From: Thelonectria olida
Lineage: Eukaryota; Ascomycota; Sordariomycetes; Hypocreales; Nectriaceae
NCBI GenBank assembly: GCA_020736575.1
Contig: JAGPYM010000003.1
Span: forward strand, 496,001 to 560,000
Length of the DNA: 64,000 bases
Reading direction: 5' to 3'
A program made the position numbers and the translations under genes. The notes below the pieces were generated by a model, which was not told the DNA's origin, ran no database searches, and saw only the letters and a list, made by a program, of their open reading frames with translations. The first letter of the stretch is position 1; each line of letters opens with the position of its first letter. Shown here piece by piece: positions 33,510 to 44,535 of the stretch.

Positions 33510-35050
33510 ATGGTGACCCGTCGAGGTCGGCTGCGCATCGTTGCGCTTGCCCTGATTATCTGTACCATTCTCTTCTGGCATACTCGCTCACGTGGCTACG
33601 ACTACACGTATTCCCAGGCCCCAAACGCAACTCTCGAGAAACCAACCGGAATCGATTTCGAGAAGGAAGCTGGGTATTTTGATAATGACACGAACGAATT
33701 GCGGATGCCCACGCCAGCTCATGGCGGTCGGAGTCGCAGCACAACCAGCACATCCAGCACATCCACCAAGAGCACGAGCTCGACCACAATAGCTCAGGAA
33801 ACAACCCCCTCAAGACAAACAGAAGATGGCTGGAGAAGCAAAGATGCTGATGAGGAGGAGCGATTATACGAGGAAATGGACAAGTACGAAGGTGTACAAG
33901 AGAACCCAGAGTCTGGCGTTTTCCTCGACAAGGGCGCAAAGAGCGGCAGCGACAAGACGACCAAAAAGATACTACACCAACCACCGCCCATCCCAGACAA
34001 GGTCGACTGGTCGCGATTCGCCTACACCCAATATGTCACCAACGCCGACTACCTCTGCAACTCGGTCATGATCTTCGAGACGCTGCATCGCCTGGGCAGC
34101 AAGGCCGACCGCCTCATGATGTATCCAAACTTCATGCTCGATCCCACGGACACCGAGTCGGACACGCCGCACGGCAAGCTCTTGATCCAGGCGCGGGACA
34201 AGTACAATGTCAAGTTAATGCCGGTAGAGGTGCAGCATCGCGAGGGCGCCGATGGTAGGTTGCCAACATGCACAGGTATCTTGACCCGACTAACTTTACA
34301 CAGCGACGTGGGCCGACTCCTTCACCAAGCTCCTCGCCTTCAACCAAACTCAATACGACCGCGTCCTCTCCCTCGACTCCGACGGCGCCGTCCTGCAGCC
34401 CATGGACGAGCTCTTCCTCCTCCCGCCCAGCCCTGTCGCCATGCCCCGCGCCTACTGGCTCCTCGATGAGTCGCCCCCCAAGACCATGCTCTCCTCCCAG
34501 GTCGTCCTCATCCAGCCTGACACGGTCGAGTTTGAGCGCATCATACACAAGATCGCGACGACGACTGAAAACGACTACGACATGGAAATCGTAAACGACC
34601 TGTACCGCGACAGCGCCATGATCCTCCCCCACCGTCCCTACGACATGCTTACCGGCGAGTGGCGTCGCACTGAGCATTCCCATTATCTGGGATCCGATCG
34701 TGAAGTTTGGGATCCCGCAACAGTCCTGAGCGAGGCCAAGTTCATCCACTTCTCCGACTGGCCCGTGCCGAAGCCGTGGATGTTCGTCCCCGAAGACATT
34801 AAGAGAGCTAACCAGCCGCGCTGTCGCATGATCAACGGCGAGGAGAGCTGTCTAGAGCAGGAGATTTGGAACCGTTTCTACACTAACTTTGCCGAGCAGC
34901 GTCTTGTAAGCAAACTTGACCTGTGCTGATGGGAGACACACTAATAAGATTCCACAGAGAGTTTGCCCGATGATGCCAATCCCAACAGAGGATGAAGAGA
35001 TGATTCTCAAGAGACATTGGAAACGGCGAGAAAGAGCCGCGGACGAGTGA
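33510..35050 (+). CDS. Glycosyltransferase, Gnt1-type N-acetylglucosaminyltransferase
   Basis: Three exons (introns of about 48 and 49 nt near 34256 and 34907), about 480 residues. A type II membrane topology is visible: the short basic MVTRRGRLR, one transmembrane helix (IVALALIICTILFW), then a Ser/Thr-rich stem (TTSTSSTSTKSTSSTT) and the catalytic domain. The domain contains FAYTQYVTNADYLCNSVMIF, the metal-binding DxD in YDRVLSLDSDGAVL, and the FIHFSDWPVPKPW motif near the end, all features of the fungal Gnt1/GT8-like family. Yeast Gnt1 adds GlcNAc to N-glycans in the Golgi. The first ATG after the upstream stop that fits is 33510; an ATG at 33453 would place 19 extra residues before the anchor. 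Confidence 0.85.
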
Positions 35051-36129
35051 GCTTTGACAAAGGCACAAGATAATAATCCGACACAAAAGGCCTACGAGAC
35101 TGATAATTCAACACTGGCCCACACAAGTGCATGACAAAAGGATGTTGAGAAATTCTGCTCGCCAAGGAGAACAACTGCAAGGAGCTTGGATCAACCTGGG
35201 TCGGTGCCTTTCGCGCGCACCTACACGACACCATAGACCATGCCCTGGCTCGGGCGTCCCCACGACGACAGCAATTGAGAGAAGAGCATAGAAAGCAAAC
35301 GACAGACTAAAGGTAGATAAAGAGGCATAGATACATGGCAGTTATGTCTGATTTACGGCGTTATGCATAAATGGAATAGGAATATGGGCCGGGAGGAGGG
35401 AGAATAGTTTTTTGATACCATAATATAGACGCTGTTATTCATCTATAAAACTACAGTAGGTGGCATTTAGTTTGCGACTTTTTTCAGGTACCGACTAAAA
35501 GATCAGCTCACTTGATAAGGAAGGAATTTCCTGCTGCTTTATTATATATAAAGAGATATAAGATAGATTACCTATTTAAAAAGTAAATAAAATATAAAAA
35601 TTATATAATTATACTTAGTACTTATTATTATTATAAGTAAATTTTTCTTCTTATTTTTTCTCCTTATTTATGTAGTTTTATCTAATAAAATACTCTTAGA
35701 GTTAGGCTTAGGTAAGGGTTATCTTAAAGCAGCATTCACCTTAGTCCCTATTAGGCTGACCTTTTGAGCCGGAACGTGCAAAAAGGTCGCAAACTAAATG
35801 CCACCCACTGTATCTACGTAAAGATAACCCGCCTCGTTGCCTGATAGTACTCGTAAATGCGCTTTTATCCCGTTTCTTCTCTTCCATTCGTCGTGATCCC
35901 GCTGTAAAGCTACTCATTGCCTTGCTCCTCAAGGAGTAAGCAGCAACGGACGGGAATGCGGTCGTTTCGGAGGCCGTTGATCGTATTCAGTTTGACGATG
36001 AATGCGAATTCGACAAAAGGAACCTCGCATTGCATTGGCGAGATAAGATCCAGTTGCTTCTAGTCGTGGCAAGTAATTAATAAGTAATCTTCCATCTATC
36101 ATTGGATGTCATCGCAAAATATATCGCTC
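35051..36129. other. AT-rich intergenic region containing a RIP-like element
   Basis: No coding gene. The interval from about 35,400 to 35,720 is strongly AT-rich, unlike the neighbouring genes, and is largely explained by the TIR element at 35454-35810. Confidence 0.6.
35454..35810. mobile_element. Short TIR element with TA target duplication, RIP-like decay
   Basis: The left end CAGTAGGTGGCATTTAGTTT (35454 on) and the reverse complement of the right end, CAGTGGGTGGCATTTAGTTT (ending at 35810), match over about 60 bases with a few differences. Both ends are flanked by TA (35452-35453 and 35811-35812). TA duplication and CAGT termini fit the Tc1/mariner-pogo-Fot group. The 357-bp length and lack of any open frame fit a MITE or decayed remnant. 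The ends differ mainly by C/T and G/A transitions, and the interior is nearly all A/T, as expected after repeat-induced point mutation. Confidence 0.8.
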
Positions 36130-37784
36130 TCAATATACAACACACTCGGATCGCATCTCCCCGTACGACCCCAATTCATCGCCAGAGCACATGACAAATG
36201 TCACATCAATCCGTCTCTGTTCGGTCTCAACCATGACCAGCGTATCATGTATTCGCTGAGCCTCGGGGACTCTTTTCATACTTCCCCAGCTTAAGGAAGT
36301 TGGTAGTCGCGCCATCCCTGCGGACCATGCTTCCCACGGAATGTCCTGCCCAGGAACAGATGAAGGCTGATACGGGACGGCATGGGCATGTGCTCCGGTC
36401 TCCGTGAAAAGCTGGCCTTCGATTTCCATCATCTTGGCACCGACTGCGGCAGCGCCGTCGCTAAACCACGTCCCTTCTTGCCGCTTGAGATTGCGTAACA
36501 GAGTTACCGCTCGATTTCGGAGCTCGATATGTCGACATTTCGATACGGTAACAAACAGAGGAATAATCAGGCCTGGTTCGAGCGATAGTGGTGAACGAGG
36601 CACGGGACTGGCTGTGGCAATACGCAATGCTTCCACGAGAGCCACGACACGCTCAAAGTAGCCCAGGAGCCCATCCCATCGAGCCTCTGGCCCCATCCTC
36701 GTTGCTGTAACCATGGTGCGAAGCATGGTGTGGTAGAGCCGGATAGAAATGGCGGCTGGCTCTCCCGTCCACCTGTCCCTCTCGAACCGGGCCATCTTGA
36801 ATTCCCAGTCGACGAGATCGCGCATGAGACTCTGCATCGAGAGCTTGTCTGCAACGACGTCGGGCGTGTCAGAAGCAAGATCTTCATCTTCCAACAGGAA
36901 CCGCCGCATCAGCATGAAGAGTGCCGTTCCTGCTTGGCTGTAGTTCTCAATGAAGGGGGTTTTCCTCATGCAGTCGACAACGTCTGCTAATTGGGGAGCG
37001 TCCTGATAAGGATACGGAGCCGACGACTCTGAAAAGGTCATGGCCTGGAGATCGAGCCGTGTCAACATCTCAGCGGCAATCTTGGTGGCCGGATGGCCTT
37101 TGGTCTGATCTAGCAGCTTGTGGCCGGCCATGATGTGTACTCGGCTTTCACCCCATCTTCCCATCATATTGGTAATGGACATGAGGGCGAGACTCAACGA
37201 GAGGAGCTTGTGCGGATTCTTGAGTTCTCTCGCATAAGTGACAGCTTGCGCGTAGTTTTGATTTGCTAGCCTTGAGTAGACGGCAACTTTGTGATCGTGA
37301 GACTCGCCCCGACTCGTGAATTCGTGCTTCTGATGCAGCGCGCCCAAGGCGAGTGTGGCATGCCAAACGGCGGGCTCGGAGTGGGCAAGCTGAAGCAACT
37401 CGCCGGTCCAGAACTGCGACGGCATAAACGCAGCCGTAGAAGGCGCCGTCAAATTCCTAAAGACGTCGAATAGCGACAGGTTCGAGGGCATGGCCGACCC
37501 GCCGCCGCCGTGGTGGTGAGGATATTGGGCGAGAGCTCTGGAGACGGGCCCAACGACGGCGAGTTCGCGCACCGCCTGTGCCAATTGGCGGCGGGTGACG
37601 GTTGAGTCCTGGGGCAAGTAGCCATCACACTGGCGCTTGGCGGCGAGGCAGCGTTGGCAAGCTGGTTTGGCCTCATCGCATTTGACACGGCGAATCCTGC
37701 GATGGAGTTGAGAGGAGGAGGCTGGGAGGGACGGGAGATGGCTTACCGACAAGTGATGCATCCGGTACCCGATTTACGGGGCAT
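36130..37784 (-). CDS. Zn2Cys6 transcription factor
   Basis: Two exons (37784-37747 and 37696-36130; 50-nt intron), about 535 residues. The intron splits the DNA-binding domain: exon 1 encodes MPRKSGTGCITC plus two bases, exon 2 continues RIRRVKCDEAKPACQRCLAA, giving all six cysteines (C-x2-C-x6-C, C-x2-C-x6-C). A start inside the intron would lose the first two cysteines. The rest is a helical regulatory region of the fungal-specific type (MPSQFWTGELLQLAHSEP, HATLALGALHQKHE). Target genes are unknown; neighbours give no clear pathway. Confidence 0.9.
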
Positions 37785-38287
37785 TTTTCAGCTTTATGTG
37801 GTTTATAAAGGATGGAACTTGGGTTAATGAATTATGCTCTAGCTGTTGGTCGATCTTTGAGTTTACCTGGTGTTGTGAAGAGACAATCATGGAACTGGTC
37901 AAGATGAATGTAACCTTGGGAGCCTGGGGTGTCTAAATTGGTGATAGGGCTGATGGAATACGATTTACGACACCACAACACCATGGATCGTGCACTAGCC
38001 TGGGAGATGGCGGTTTCAGAGAAAGACAAGAAACAATCTCATCACATTCGCATTCATAACTTTGCCTTCGTCTCTCGATGATGGTTCATGATCTGTAGAA
38101 AATTGGACTCTTTGCTCCACGGATAGTCCGTAGTCTTGTCGCATCTCACGCCTCACCTGACCGTTTTCGAAGAAAACCAATCACTGTGATGTGGTGTTTA
38201 ATTCTAGAGAACTGCTTTGGTTTTCATCCGAAATGAAATCATAATTCGTTACATGGGGTATCTCAGTCTAGGTGCTAGTATGACCAA
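37785..38287. other. Intergenic region between the Zn2Cys6 gene and the ESCO-type finger gene
   Basis: Promoter of the regulator and 3' flank of the zinc-finger gene. I checked this stretch for the missing acetyltransferase domain of an Eco1-type protein and found no coding sequence on the minus strand. Confidence 0.5.
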
Positions 38288-39019
38288 TTACAACTCGCTC
38301 TCCTCCAATTTTTTCTTCCGCCGCAAAGCCGCAGCATGTTGTTTCTGGTGAAACTTGACGTCGTCTGGGTACAAGGGGTTCCAGACTGTGTTGCATATTT
38401 TGCATTCGTCAAAAGCTGCTTGCAGAGAAATGTTGAGCGTGGTCTGGACTGTGGGCGATGCTCTGGATTTTGCCCTTCCCAAGTTCAACCCCGGCGCTGC
38501 CTTGTTCGTCAATGTTCCGTCTCTTGAGGGCTCGTTCGCCTCTTTGCCCCTGTCTTCCTCCTTCTCAGGCTCCTGGTCGCTCTTCTCGCTATCGCTATTC
38601 GTGTCTAATCGGGGTAGAGAATTGCCCCTAAATTTAAGAAGTCTAGGCTTTCGCTTCGTTTTCGCTCGTGATGCAGGGGGAGGTGACGACGGCGGCGTTG
38701 AACCAGGTTCAACTTTGTCGATCTGGGGGCTCGATAATACCGGAGATGGTTGTGGTATTGGCCTGAAAAAGTTCATAATGGATCCCTTTTTAATGTCGAG
38801 CCCCTGCTTTGGGGGTGTATTGGTCGTAGCCGCCGAGGCTTTGGGTGTAGATGGCCGATCCTTTTTCTCGGGGCTCCGGCTCTCCCTCCTCGAAATCGAA
38901 TCATTGTCTGAGGTTCGCTGCTTCTTGGAAGGGCCGTCGTTCTCGAGATCCGGTGTAGCGGGCCTCTTTCCATATGTTCGAAGTATTTTAGTGCGAGTCC
39001 GCGGCTGGGTATTGGTGCC
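38288..39019 (-). CDS. PIP-box and ESCO-type C2H2 zinc-finger protein (5' end uncertain)
   Basis: The open region reads RTRTKILRTYGKRPATPDLE, a basic disordered part, then KKGSIMNFFRPI (a PCNA-binding PIP-box-like motif, K in place of the first Q). A Ser/Pro-rich linker follows, then the zinc finger CKICNTVWNPLYPDDVKFHQ with KQH following. It ends at ALRRKKKLEESEL. A PIP box followed by this C2H2 finger is the N-terminal arrangement of the cohesin acetyltransferase Eco1/ESCO, but the acetyltransferase domain is absent. About 240 residues are visible. No in-frame ATG exists between an upstream stop near 39033 and residue MNFFRP, so an upstream exon must supply the start; the acceptor ACAG at 39020 is likely. 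Confidence 0.65.
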   Translation of the reverse strand, partial: GTNTQPRTRTKILRTYGKRPATPDLENDGPSKKQRTSDNDSISRRESRSPEKKDRPSTPKASAATTNTPPKQGLDIKKGSIMNFFRPIPQPSPVLSSPQIDKVEPGSTPPSSPPPASRAKTKRKPRLLKFRGNSLPRLDTNSDSEKSDQEPEKEEDRGKEANEPSRDGTLTNKAAPGLNLGRAKSRASPTVQTTLNISLQAAFDECKICNTVWNPLYPDDVKFHQKQHAAALRRKKKLEESEL

Positions 39020-39624
39020 TGTATGGGCCCTTGAGGACGGTCAGTTTCTCGATGCGTCAACTTGATAGATGAGAGTCAAACATTTTGAATCAGTTGCCGG
39101 TCTTGTCAACCGGTTGCCATGCTTGATTGAAGATGGGACCGCAGTCCCAGGAGATAGCCCTTGATGATGGTGGAAGGGACGATGGTCGCGGACGAGTGTG
39201 TCAAATTTTAGGTAGCCTTGGCTCGTGTTAAACTGTAATGAAAGTCGAGTGTCTTGACAATTTAGTGGAACGTCAGTTTGTCGGGGATACGAGTCGAGTC
39301 TCTGCGAAGTCGAGGTATGGACAACAGAGCCCCGCCAAAATATCGAGACGCGCATGGACGCGTCGTGTCGCGCTATCACATGCCCCGTAACAATTTCCAT
39401 CAAATTAACAAGCGTCATGACAACTATGCATTCGATATCGTCCTCGGCGCTTTTGGTCGTTGCCCTCCATTATTGAAGCCATGGATCGGCTTCAGAGTGC
39501 TCAATATTCACAAGTTAGCTCAAAGGACCTACAGAGCATGTTTGGATGTTAGTATTCCAAAGGAAGAGACAAGCATGATTCTCGATGTAAATTGTCATGG
39601 ATCTTTTCTTATTAAATGTCCACC
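39020..39624. other. Intergenic region upstream of the ESCO-type finger gene
   Basis: Should contain the short first exon of the zinc-finger gene, which I could not place with confidence, and the VPH2 3' UTR. Confidence 0.4.
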
Positions 39625-40506
39625 TCATGTTTCCACCTTGACTTCTCTCTTTCGCTTCCTCATCGTATCTGGGGTTTCGTCTTCCTTCTCTTTGATTAAT
39701 ACCGTCTTCTCGTCCATACCTTTGTCTTGGTTCACCACCCATGTCTCTATTACTTGTTTCACCTCTTTCACTCCCTCTTGCTTCTTTTTCGCCTGTCCCA
39801 TCCTCCACATGTATCCGTTGTACACCACCACCTCAGCAATCGCAACAAGAATACTCCCGCCTAGCGTGAGGAACAACCGTGATGGCGTACTCCACCATCT
39901 CGCAGCGATCCAAAGTGTTCCAGCCACACCGGCAATACTGACGAGGAAGTTGATGATGAGCGTAACCTGTCGGTGGACATCGTTGTAGGTAATTTCGTCA
40001 TCGTCAACGTCTTCTGGTCTCGAGGGTCTATTTACTTCGGCAAAGGCGTACGCAGCGGTCGGGAAACGGTCTTGGAAGGTTTCGGGATTCGGTAGTGGGT
40101 TCACCATGCGTTCGTAGGAGCGGGCTTCCTCTGCGCGGCGCAATCGGGCCATGAGGGCCTTGTATTCGGGAGTCTTGGAACGATTAGCTGTGGCGGCAAA
40201 CGTCTTACTGTCGGGACGTACGGGTTCCTTCTTGGCAGGAGGTGGGGGAATGTAGACGACGGCGCCGCGAAGTAGTTCTTCAAGGCTGTGTGATGATTCG
40301 CCTCCTGATTTGGCCTTCTTCCATAAATCGACAATCTGGCCGTGAGCTATTGGATTTCCGACTGCTGGGCTTTCAAGGGATGGTTCCGTGGTGTTCGGTT
40401 GGGTTGAGCCCGTCCCGTCATCTGAATCGTCTGTCTGCCTCGGTACGGGTGCCTCAAAGAGGGCGACGGCCTCCACGATGGAGGGTGTCATGGTGAGGAG
40501 CACCAT
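39625..40506 (-). CDS. VPH2: ER factor for V-ATPase assembly, Vma12/Vph2 family
   Basis: Single exon, 293 residues. The N-terminal half is cytosolic with the family motifs SLEELLRGAVVYIPPPPAKK and SKTPEYKALMARLRRAEEAR. Two transmembrane helices follow (VTLIINFLVSIAGVAGTLWI and LFLTLGGSILVAIAEVVVYN), then a charged tail. This matches the Vma12/Vph2 family (PF11712 type), an ER membrane protein that with Vma22 assembles the V0 sector of the vacuolar ATPase. It is divergent from COQ1. The second Met (residue 6) is an alternative start. Confidence 0.88.
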   Translation of the reverse strand: MVLLTMTPSIVEAVALFEAPVPRQTDDSDDGTGSTQPNTTEPSLESPAVGNPIAHGQIVDLWKKAKSGGESSHSLEELLRGAVVYIPPPPAKKEPVRPDSKTFAATANRSKTPEYKALMARLRRAEEARSYERMVNPLPNPETFQDRFPTAAYAFAEVNRPSRPEDVDDDEITYNDVHRQVTLIINFLVSIAGVAGTLWIAARWWSTPSRLFLTLGGSILVAIAEVVVYNGYMWRMGQAKKKQEGVKEVKQVIETWVVNQDKGMDEKTVLIKEKEDETPDTMRKRKREVKVET

Positions 40507-41295
40507 GGTTGCTCGATGGCTTGTTGTTCAAGATGTGTCGGGTTTCGCAAAGGGTCAAGGTCGCTGGTTCTCTGGCAAGTTAAAGATAGGTTGCTGCCTT
40601 GGAGTGCTGGTGTCTGCTCAATGGGTCTCAAAGAATGGATGGAACTTCCAGACTGCTATTCTTGGAGTTGAGCATCAGGCACCCACTTAATTCTTTGAGG
40701 TTGCATGTGTTATCTCGGTGAGGAAGTACTCTTCAGCATATTTTACTAAGGCAGGTACGCCTATGACAACCTTCCACTGAGAAGCGCTAAAGCTATCAAG
40801 CTTCAGTGGAGTGTTCGCTGCGACGTGCACTGGGATGACCTCGGATGGACCCACATCAATGCATCCCGCACCAATCAGCATCCATTCTAATGGCCGTTCC
40901 CAGGGTTGGTGCCCGGACTGATCCGCTCCCTCCCCAGTTCAACAACTGCCCTCCAGCGCATCCAGGCGTCTGGGTTGGATAATCCAGCGGAAAATTAGTG
41001 GAGGCACCACTCGCCGTGCGGCCATGGAGGCAGGTGTTCCTGAAAAGTTTCCAGCGGTCCCGCCGGGTGAGAGAGAATTGGAAAATCAGACGGGACGAGG
41101 ATTGATCTTGACCGACCGCCAACACAACCAACAACACCACCAATTCCACTACAGGACCCTCGTCCTTCTCTCGGCTTCGATCCTTGACCAATTCTCTTCC
41201 ATCCACACATCTCAGTTTCGAATGCTGTGATCATCCCGCCTCCGACGACACTCCGCTCGATCCTCTACATATCATTATCTCAGTCCTTGTCGGCG
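40507..41295. other. Divergent promoter region VPH2-COQ1
   Basis: No supported gene. A pyrimidine/CAACA-rich stretch (41,110-41,290) forms the probable COQ1 5' UTR. Confidence 0.5.
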
Positions 41296-42759
41296 ATGCA
41301 GCTCCGTCCGGGGGCCTCGCTGGTGCGTGGCACCGTGGCTAGAAATGGTTCGATCTTGTCAAGGACGCCGACAGTCGGTATGAAGATGCCCACGTGCATG
41401 CTGTGCAGGCAATTGACAGTATTGCGATCGCCCATGAAGATACACAGCGCTTCGCTGCACACCAGCCCTCGCCGAGATTCGGCCTGGGGCGCTGCTGTCC
41501 AGGTCGCCTCCAATGTCGTTAGCAATGTCGTCAAGAAGGCTTCCAAGGATGCCATGACGGTCGACCCTCTGCGCACCGTCGCCAAAGAGATGAAGTTCCT
41601 CACTGGCAACATTCGCAAGCTTCTGGGCTCTGGCCACCCGTCGCTCGATCGTGCCGCCAAATACTACACCCAGGCCGAGGGCAAGCATGTTAGGCCCCTG
41701 ATCGTCCTCCTCATGAGCCGAGCGACGTATTTGTGTCCCAAGTCGCCCGAACCTTTCCACAATCAGACCGCTCGCGGTATCGACACGGCCATGTCTCCCG
41801 CCCAAATTCTCGCCGATATCAACCCTTCCGCCAGTGTGCCGCTCTCAGCTGCTGAGATTGAAGTCCCCCAGGCCAATTCAGACATTCTTCCCAGCCAACG
41901 GCGTCTTGCCGAGATTACAGAGTTGATTCACACTGCCTCTCTGCTTCACGACGATGTCATCGACCACTCCATCTCCCGCCGCGGATCTCCTTCGGCGAAC
42001 CTCGAATTCGGAAACAAGATGGCTGTGCTAGCGGGCGATTTTCTCCTTGGCCGAGCTTCGGTGGCATTGGCAAGACTTCGCAACCCCGAGGTTGTTGAGC
42101 TGCTCGCTACCGTGATTGCCAACCTCGTCGAGGGCGAGTTCATGCAGCTGAAGAACACAGAGCGCGACGAGCGCAATCCCAAGTGGTCAGAGGAGACAGT
42201 CACCTACTATCTGCAAAAGACATATCTCAAGACGGCCAGTCTCATCTCCAAGTCGTGTCGTGCTGCGGCGCTCTTGGGCAACGCTGATATTGTGACGGTC
42301 GAGGCGGCATACTCGTACGGTCGAAACCTGGGTTTGGCGTTCCAGCTGGTGGATGATCTCCTCGATTATACGCAAAGCGGAAAGGATCTCGGCAAGCCTG
42401 CGGGGGCGGACCTCGAGTTGGGGTTGGCTACTGCACCCCTCCTGTTTGCTTGGAAGCAAATGCCAGAGCTCGGAGCTCTCGTTGGCCGCAAGTTTGCGCA
42501 GGAGGGTGACGTCGCGAGGGTGAGTATCCCATCATTGGACGAATCAACGACGTTTTGGGGCACTGCAAGAATCGATGCTAACCGATGTGTGTGACAGGCA
42601 CGTGAGCTGGTCCTCCAGAGCGACGGCATCGAGCAGACGCGGGCGCTGGCCCAGGATTATGCGGACAAGGCGATCCAGGCGATTGCCCATTTCCCCGACA
42701 GCGAGGCCAAGGATGGCTTGATTGAGATGGCGGAGAAGACGCTCAAGCGCCAGAAGTAA
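41296..42759 (+). CDS. COQ1: Polyprenyl (hexaprenyl) diphosphate synthase, mitochondrial
   Basis: Two exons (41296-42519 and 42598-42759), about 460 residues. Both aspartate-rich motifs of trans-polyprenyl synthases are intact: LLHDDVIDHS (first DDxxD) and QLVDDLLDYT (second). GKHVRPLIVLLMSRA and GEFMQLKN also match. The N-terminus (MQLRPGASLVRGTVARNGSI) is a matrix presequence. The enzyme makes the polyprenyl tail of ubiquinone from IPP at the inner membrane. I start at ATG 41296; the open frame extends upstream only through a GTG at 41227. An insertion between the HVRP and HDDVID regions (about 60 residues) is usual in fungal members. Confidence 0.93.
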
Positions 42760-43602
42760 AAAGATGACGACGTTCATGGATGGATAGATTGGACGGAACG
42801 ATGCCACTCCCCAACAAGAGAGGGAAACAAGTCGCTCCAACCGTGTACTACTATTTGTTACCAAATCACAGCAGAGCGCAACGATCTTTGCGAGATGGGG
42901 GATCGGGCTGCCGAGCATGGTGTATAGAATTTGTATATTTTGCTTGTCATGTCATGATTGATGCGGGGAGCAGGCGAATGCGTACGATACTATACATACA
43001 TGGGAACGGAGCACAAAATCGACATGAGAGGATGGGAAGATGACGGGGATGTTTTTATGTATATGTTAGAGTATTGACTGACGAGGAGGAGACGGCCTTG
43101 ATCATTGATAGATGGCGGCGAACGAAAACGGTAATTCAACGTCTTATTCAGCTCTGTACTCGTGGCCCAGAAGTCCTTAGCTCCTGACGTATTCGGCTTG
43201 TCATTGCTTCGGCACCAAGTGACTGCCAGCGAAAGCCACAAACATATTCGTGGAGGGAGGTCTGACCGCACTGGGTTTGGTGTTGATGGGTCATTTCCGC
43301 GGAGTGTGAGGGACTTACATGATGCCCTCACCACCAAGCTGACGGAAACACTACCACGTCTTGACCGCCTCAACGACGGTGAGAATGACCCAAAGCGAAC
43401 GTAATGAAACACCAAGGTCAACTCATGATGCAGTCTGCTGACTCGCATCTCGTGAACACCTTCCTCCGGGATTAAACAAGCCACAGTGCTCTTCTCGGGA
43501 TGCTTACCCCTGTTCCGAATGCTCTCAAAGAAGCGAGAAAGCAACCGAATCGATTCTGACTTTGGGAGTCGGCCAACCAGGTTGAGCACGTTGACAGATT
43601 TA

Positions 43603-43643
43603 TTACTCGATCGCTTCTCAGTATTACTCGATTGTTACTCGAT
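43603..43643. repeat. Three copies of TTACTCGAT
   Basis: Exact 9-base copies at 43603-43611, 43624-43632 and 43635-43643, all in the same direction. Could be a short regulatory cluster or a slipped repeat. Confidence 0.6.
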
Positions 43644-43803
43644 CAAATCACCCATTTCTCAGGGTCCGGCCCAAGGGCCCTCGCCGTGATTGGCGGACGG
43701 GGCTGCCATTTCCGGTTTTGGGTGGTCCCGTCGGCACGCGGCCGAGTCCGAAGGTTCGAAATTCGAATTCAGAAGCCGGGGCCGGTTCGATTGTGTACGT
43801 ATC

Positions 43804-44366
43804 TGATAAGCGTTCCTGGGAGCGAAGCTTGTCTTTGGCGCCGGCGGCCGATTTTTCTTTGGTTGCGCGGCATAGACCCGGCATCTCGGGATTATTTCTG
43901 ATTTTTGTTGAGACGTTCGTGTCTGAAGGAAGAGGGTTAAATCGGGTGATTGAATGGGTAGAGTGCAGAGCGCTAACAAAGACGCTGTAAATGTGACTCT
44001 CGACCGAGGTCTCCCGTGTCTTTGGTTCTGCTTGTCGAGCGTTATCCCCCGCAAAAAGATAATGATACGAAGAGGTCCCCTGCAAGTGAGAGTCCGATAA
44101 GCCTCCATCCCCAAACGACGTGACGACCTAGGGTGAGTACGGAGACGAAATGGTCACCCAATGCCGTGACTCCATTTCCCGGCTCTTCTTAAATGGTGCT
44201 GTGCCCCTTCGTTCTCCTTTCTTCTCACTTGAGACTCGACACGGAAATCCATCATTCTTTGACGAGTCGTAACACTGACTTGCATCCACCATCTCCTTAT
44301 CGCTCAAACCCCACCAGCCCTCACCTCCACCACAAGATCCATCTGCTTGGTAGAGATAAGGATAAG
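43804..44366. promoter_or_regulatory. GATA-site cluster in the allantoinase promoter
   Basis: HGATAR sites at 43804-43809 (TGATAA), 44057-44062 (AGATAA), 44095-44100 (CGATAA), 44297-44302 (TTATCG, minus strand) and 44354-44359 (AGATAA). The last is followed directly by a second GATAAG, giving a tandem pair at 44355-44366, about 170 bases before the start codon. This fits known control of purine-catabolism genes by AreA/NIT2. Confidence 0.55.
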
Positions 44367-44535
44367 CAAGCAAGCATAGGCCCGGCAAGAGATCAGACTT
44401 CGAGGGTAAGACCGAGATCATATCCGGGTGACATCCTGTTTCTCTTCCGGTTTCTCTCGTTTCACTCTTCTTTCTCCCTCTCCCGCTTCACACCGTCTAT
44501 TCCATTGCTCGCCCAACTCCTTCACGACCTTCACG

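Larger units (their letters stand above)
42760..44535. other. Intergenic region between COQ1 and allantoinase
   Basis: About 1.8 kb without a supported gene. It contains three copies of TTACTCGAT (43603, 43624, 43635) and, in its right third, the GATA sites of the allantoinase promoter. Confidence 0.5.

Noticed and set aside
39278..39988. Open frame of 236 codons on the plus strand
   Set aside because: Mostly antisense to VPH2; no family motif.
41227..41295. Upstream extension of COQ1 starting at GTG
   Set aside because: GTG starts are not used for normal nuclear genes; ATG 41296 gives a good mitochondrial presequence.
43740..43790. GGTTCGAAATTCG resembling a tRNA B box
   Set aside because: The box does not match GGTTCRANYCC fully and no cloverleaf or A box could be placed around it.
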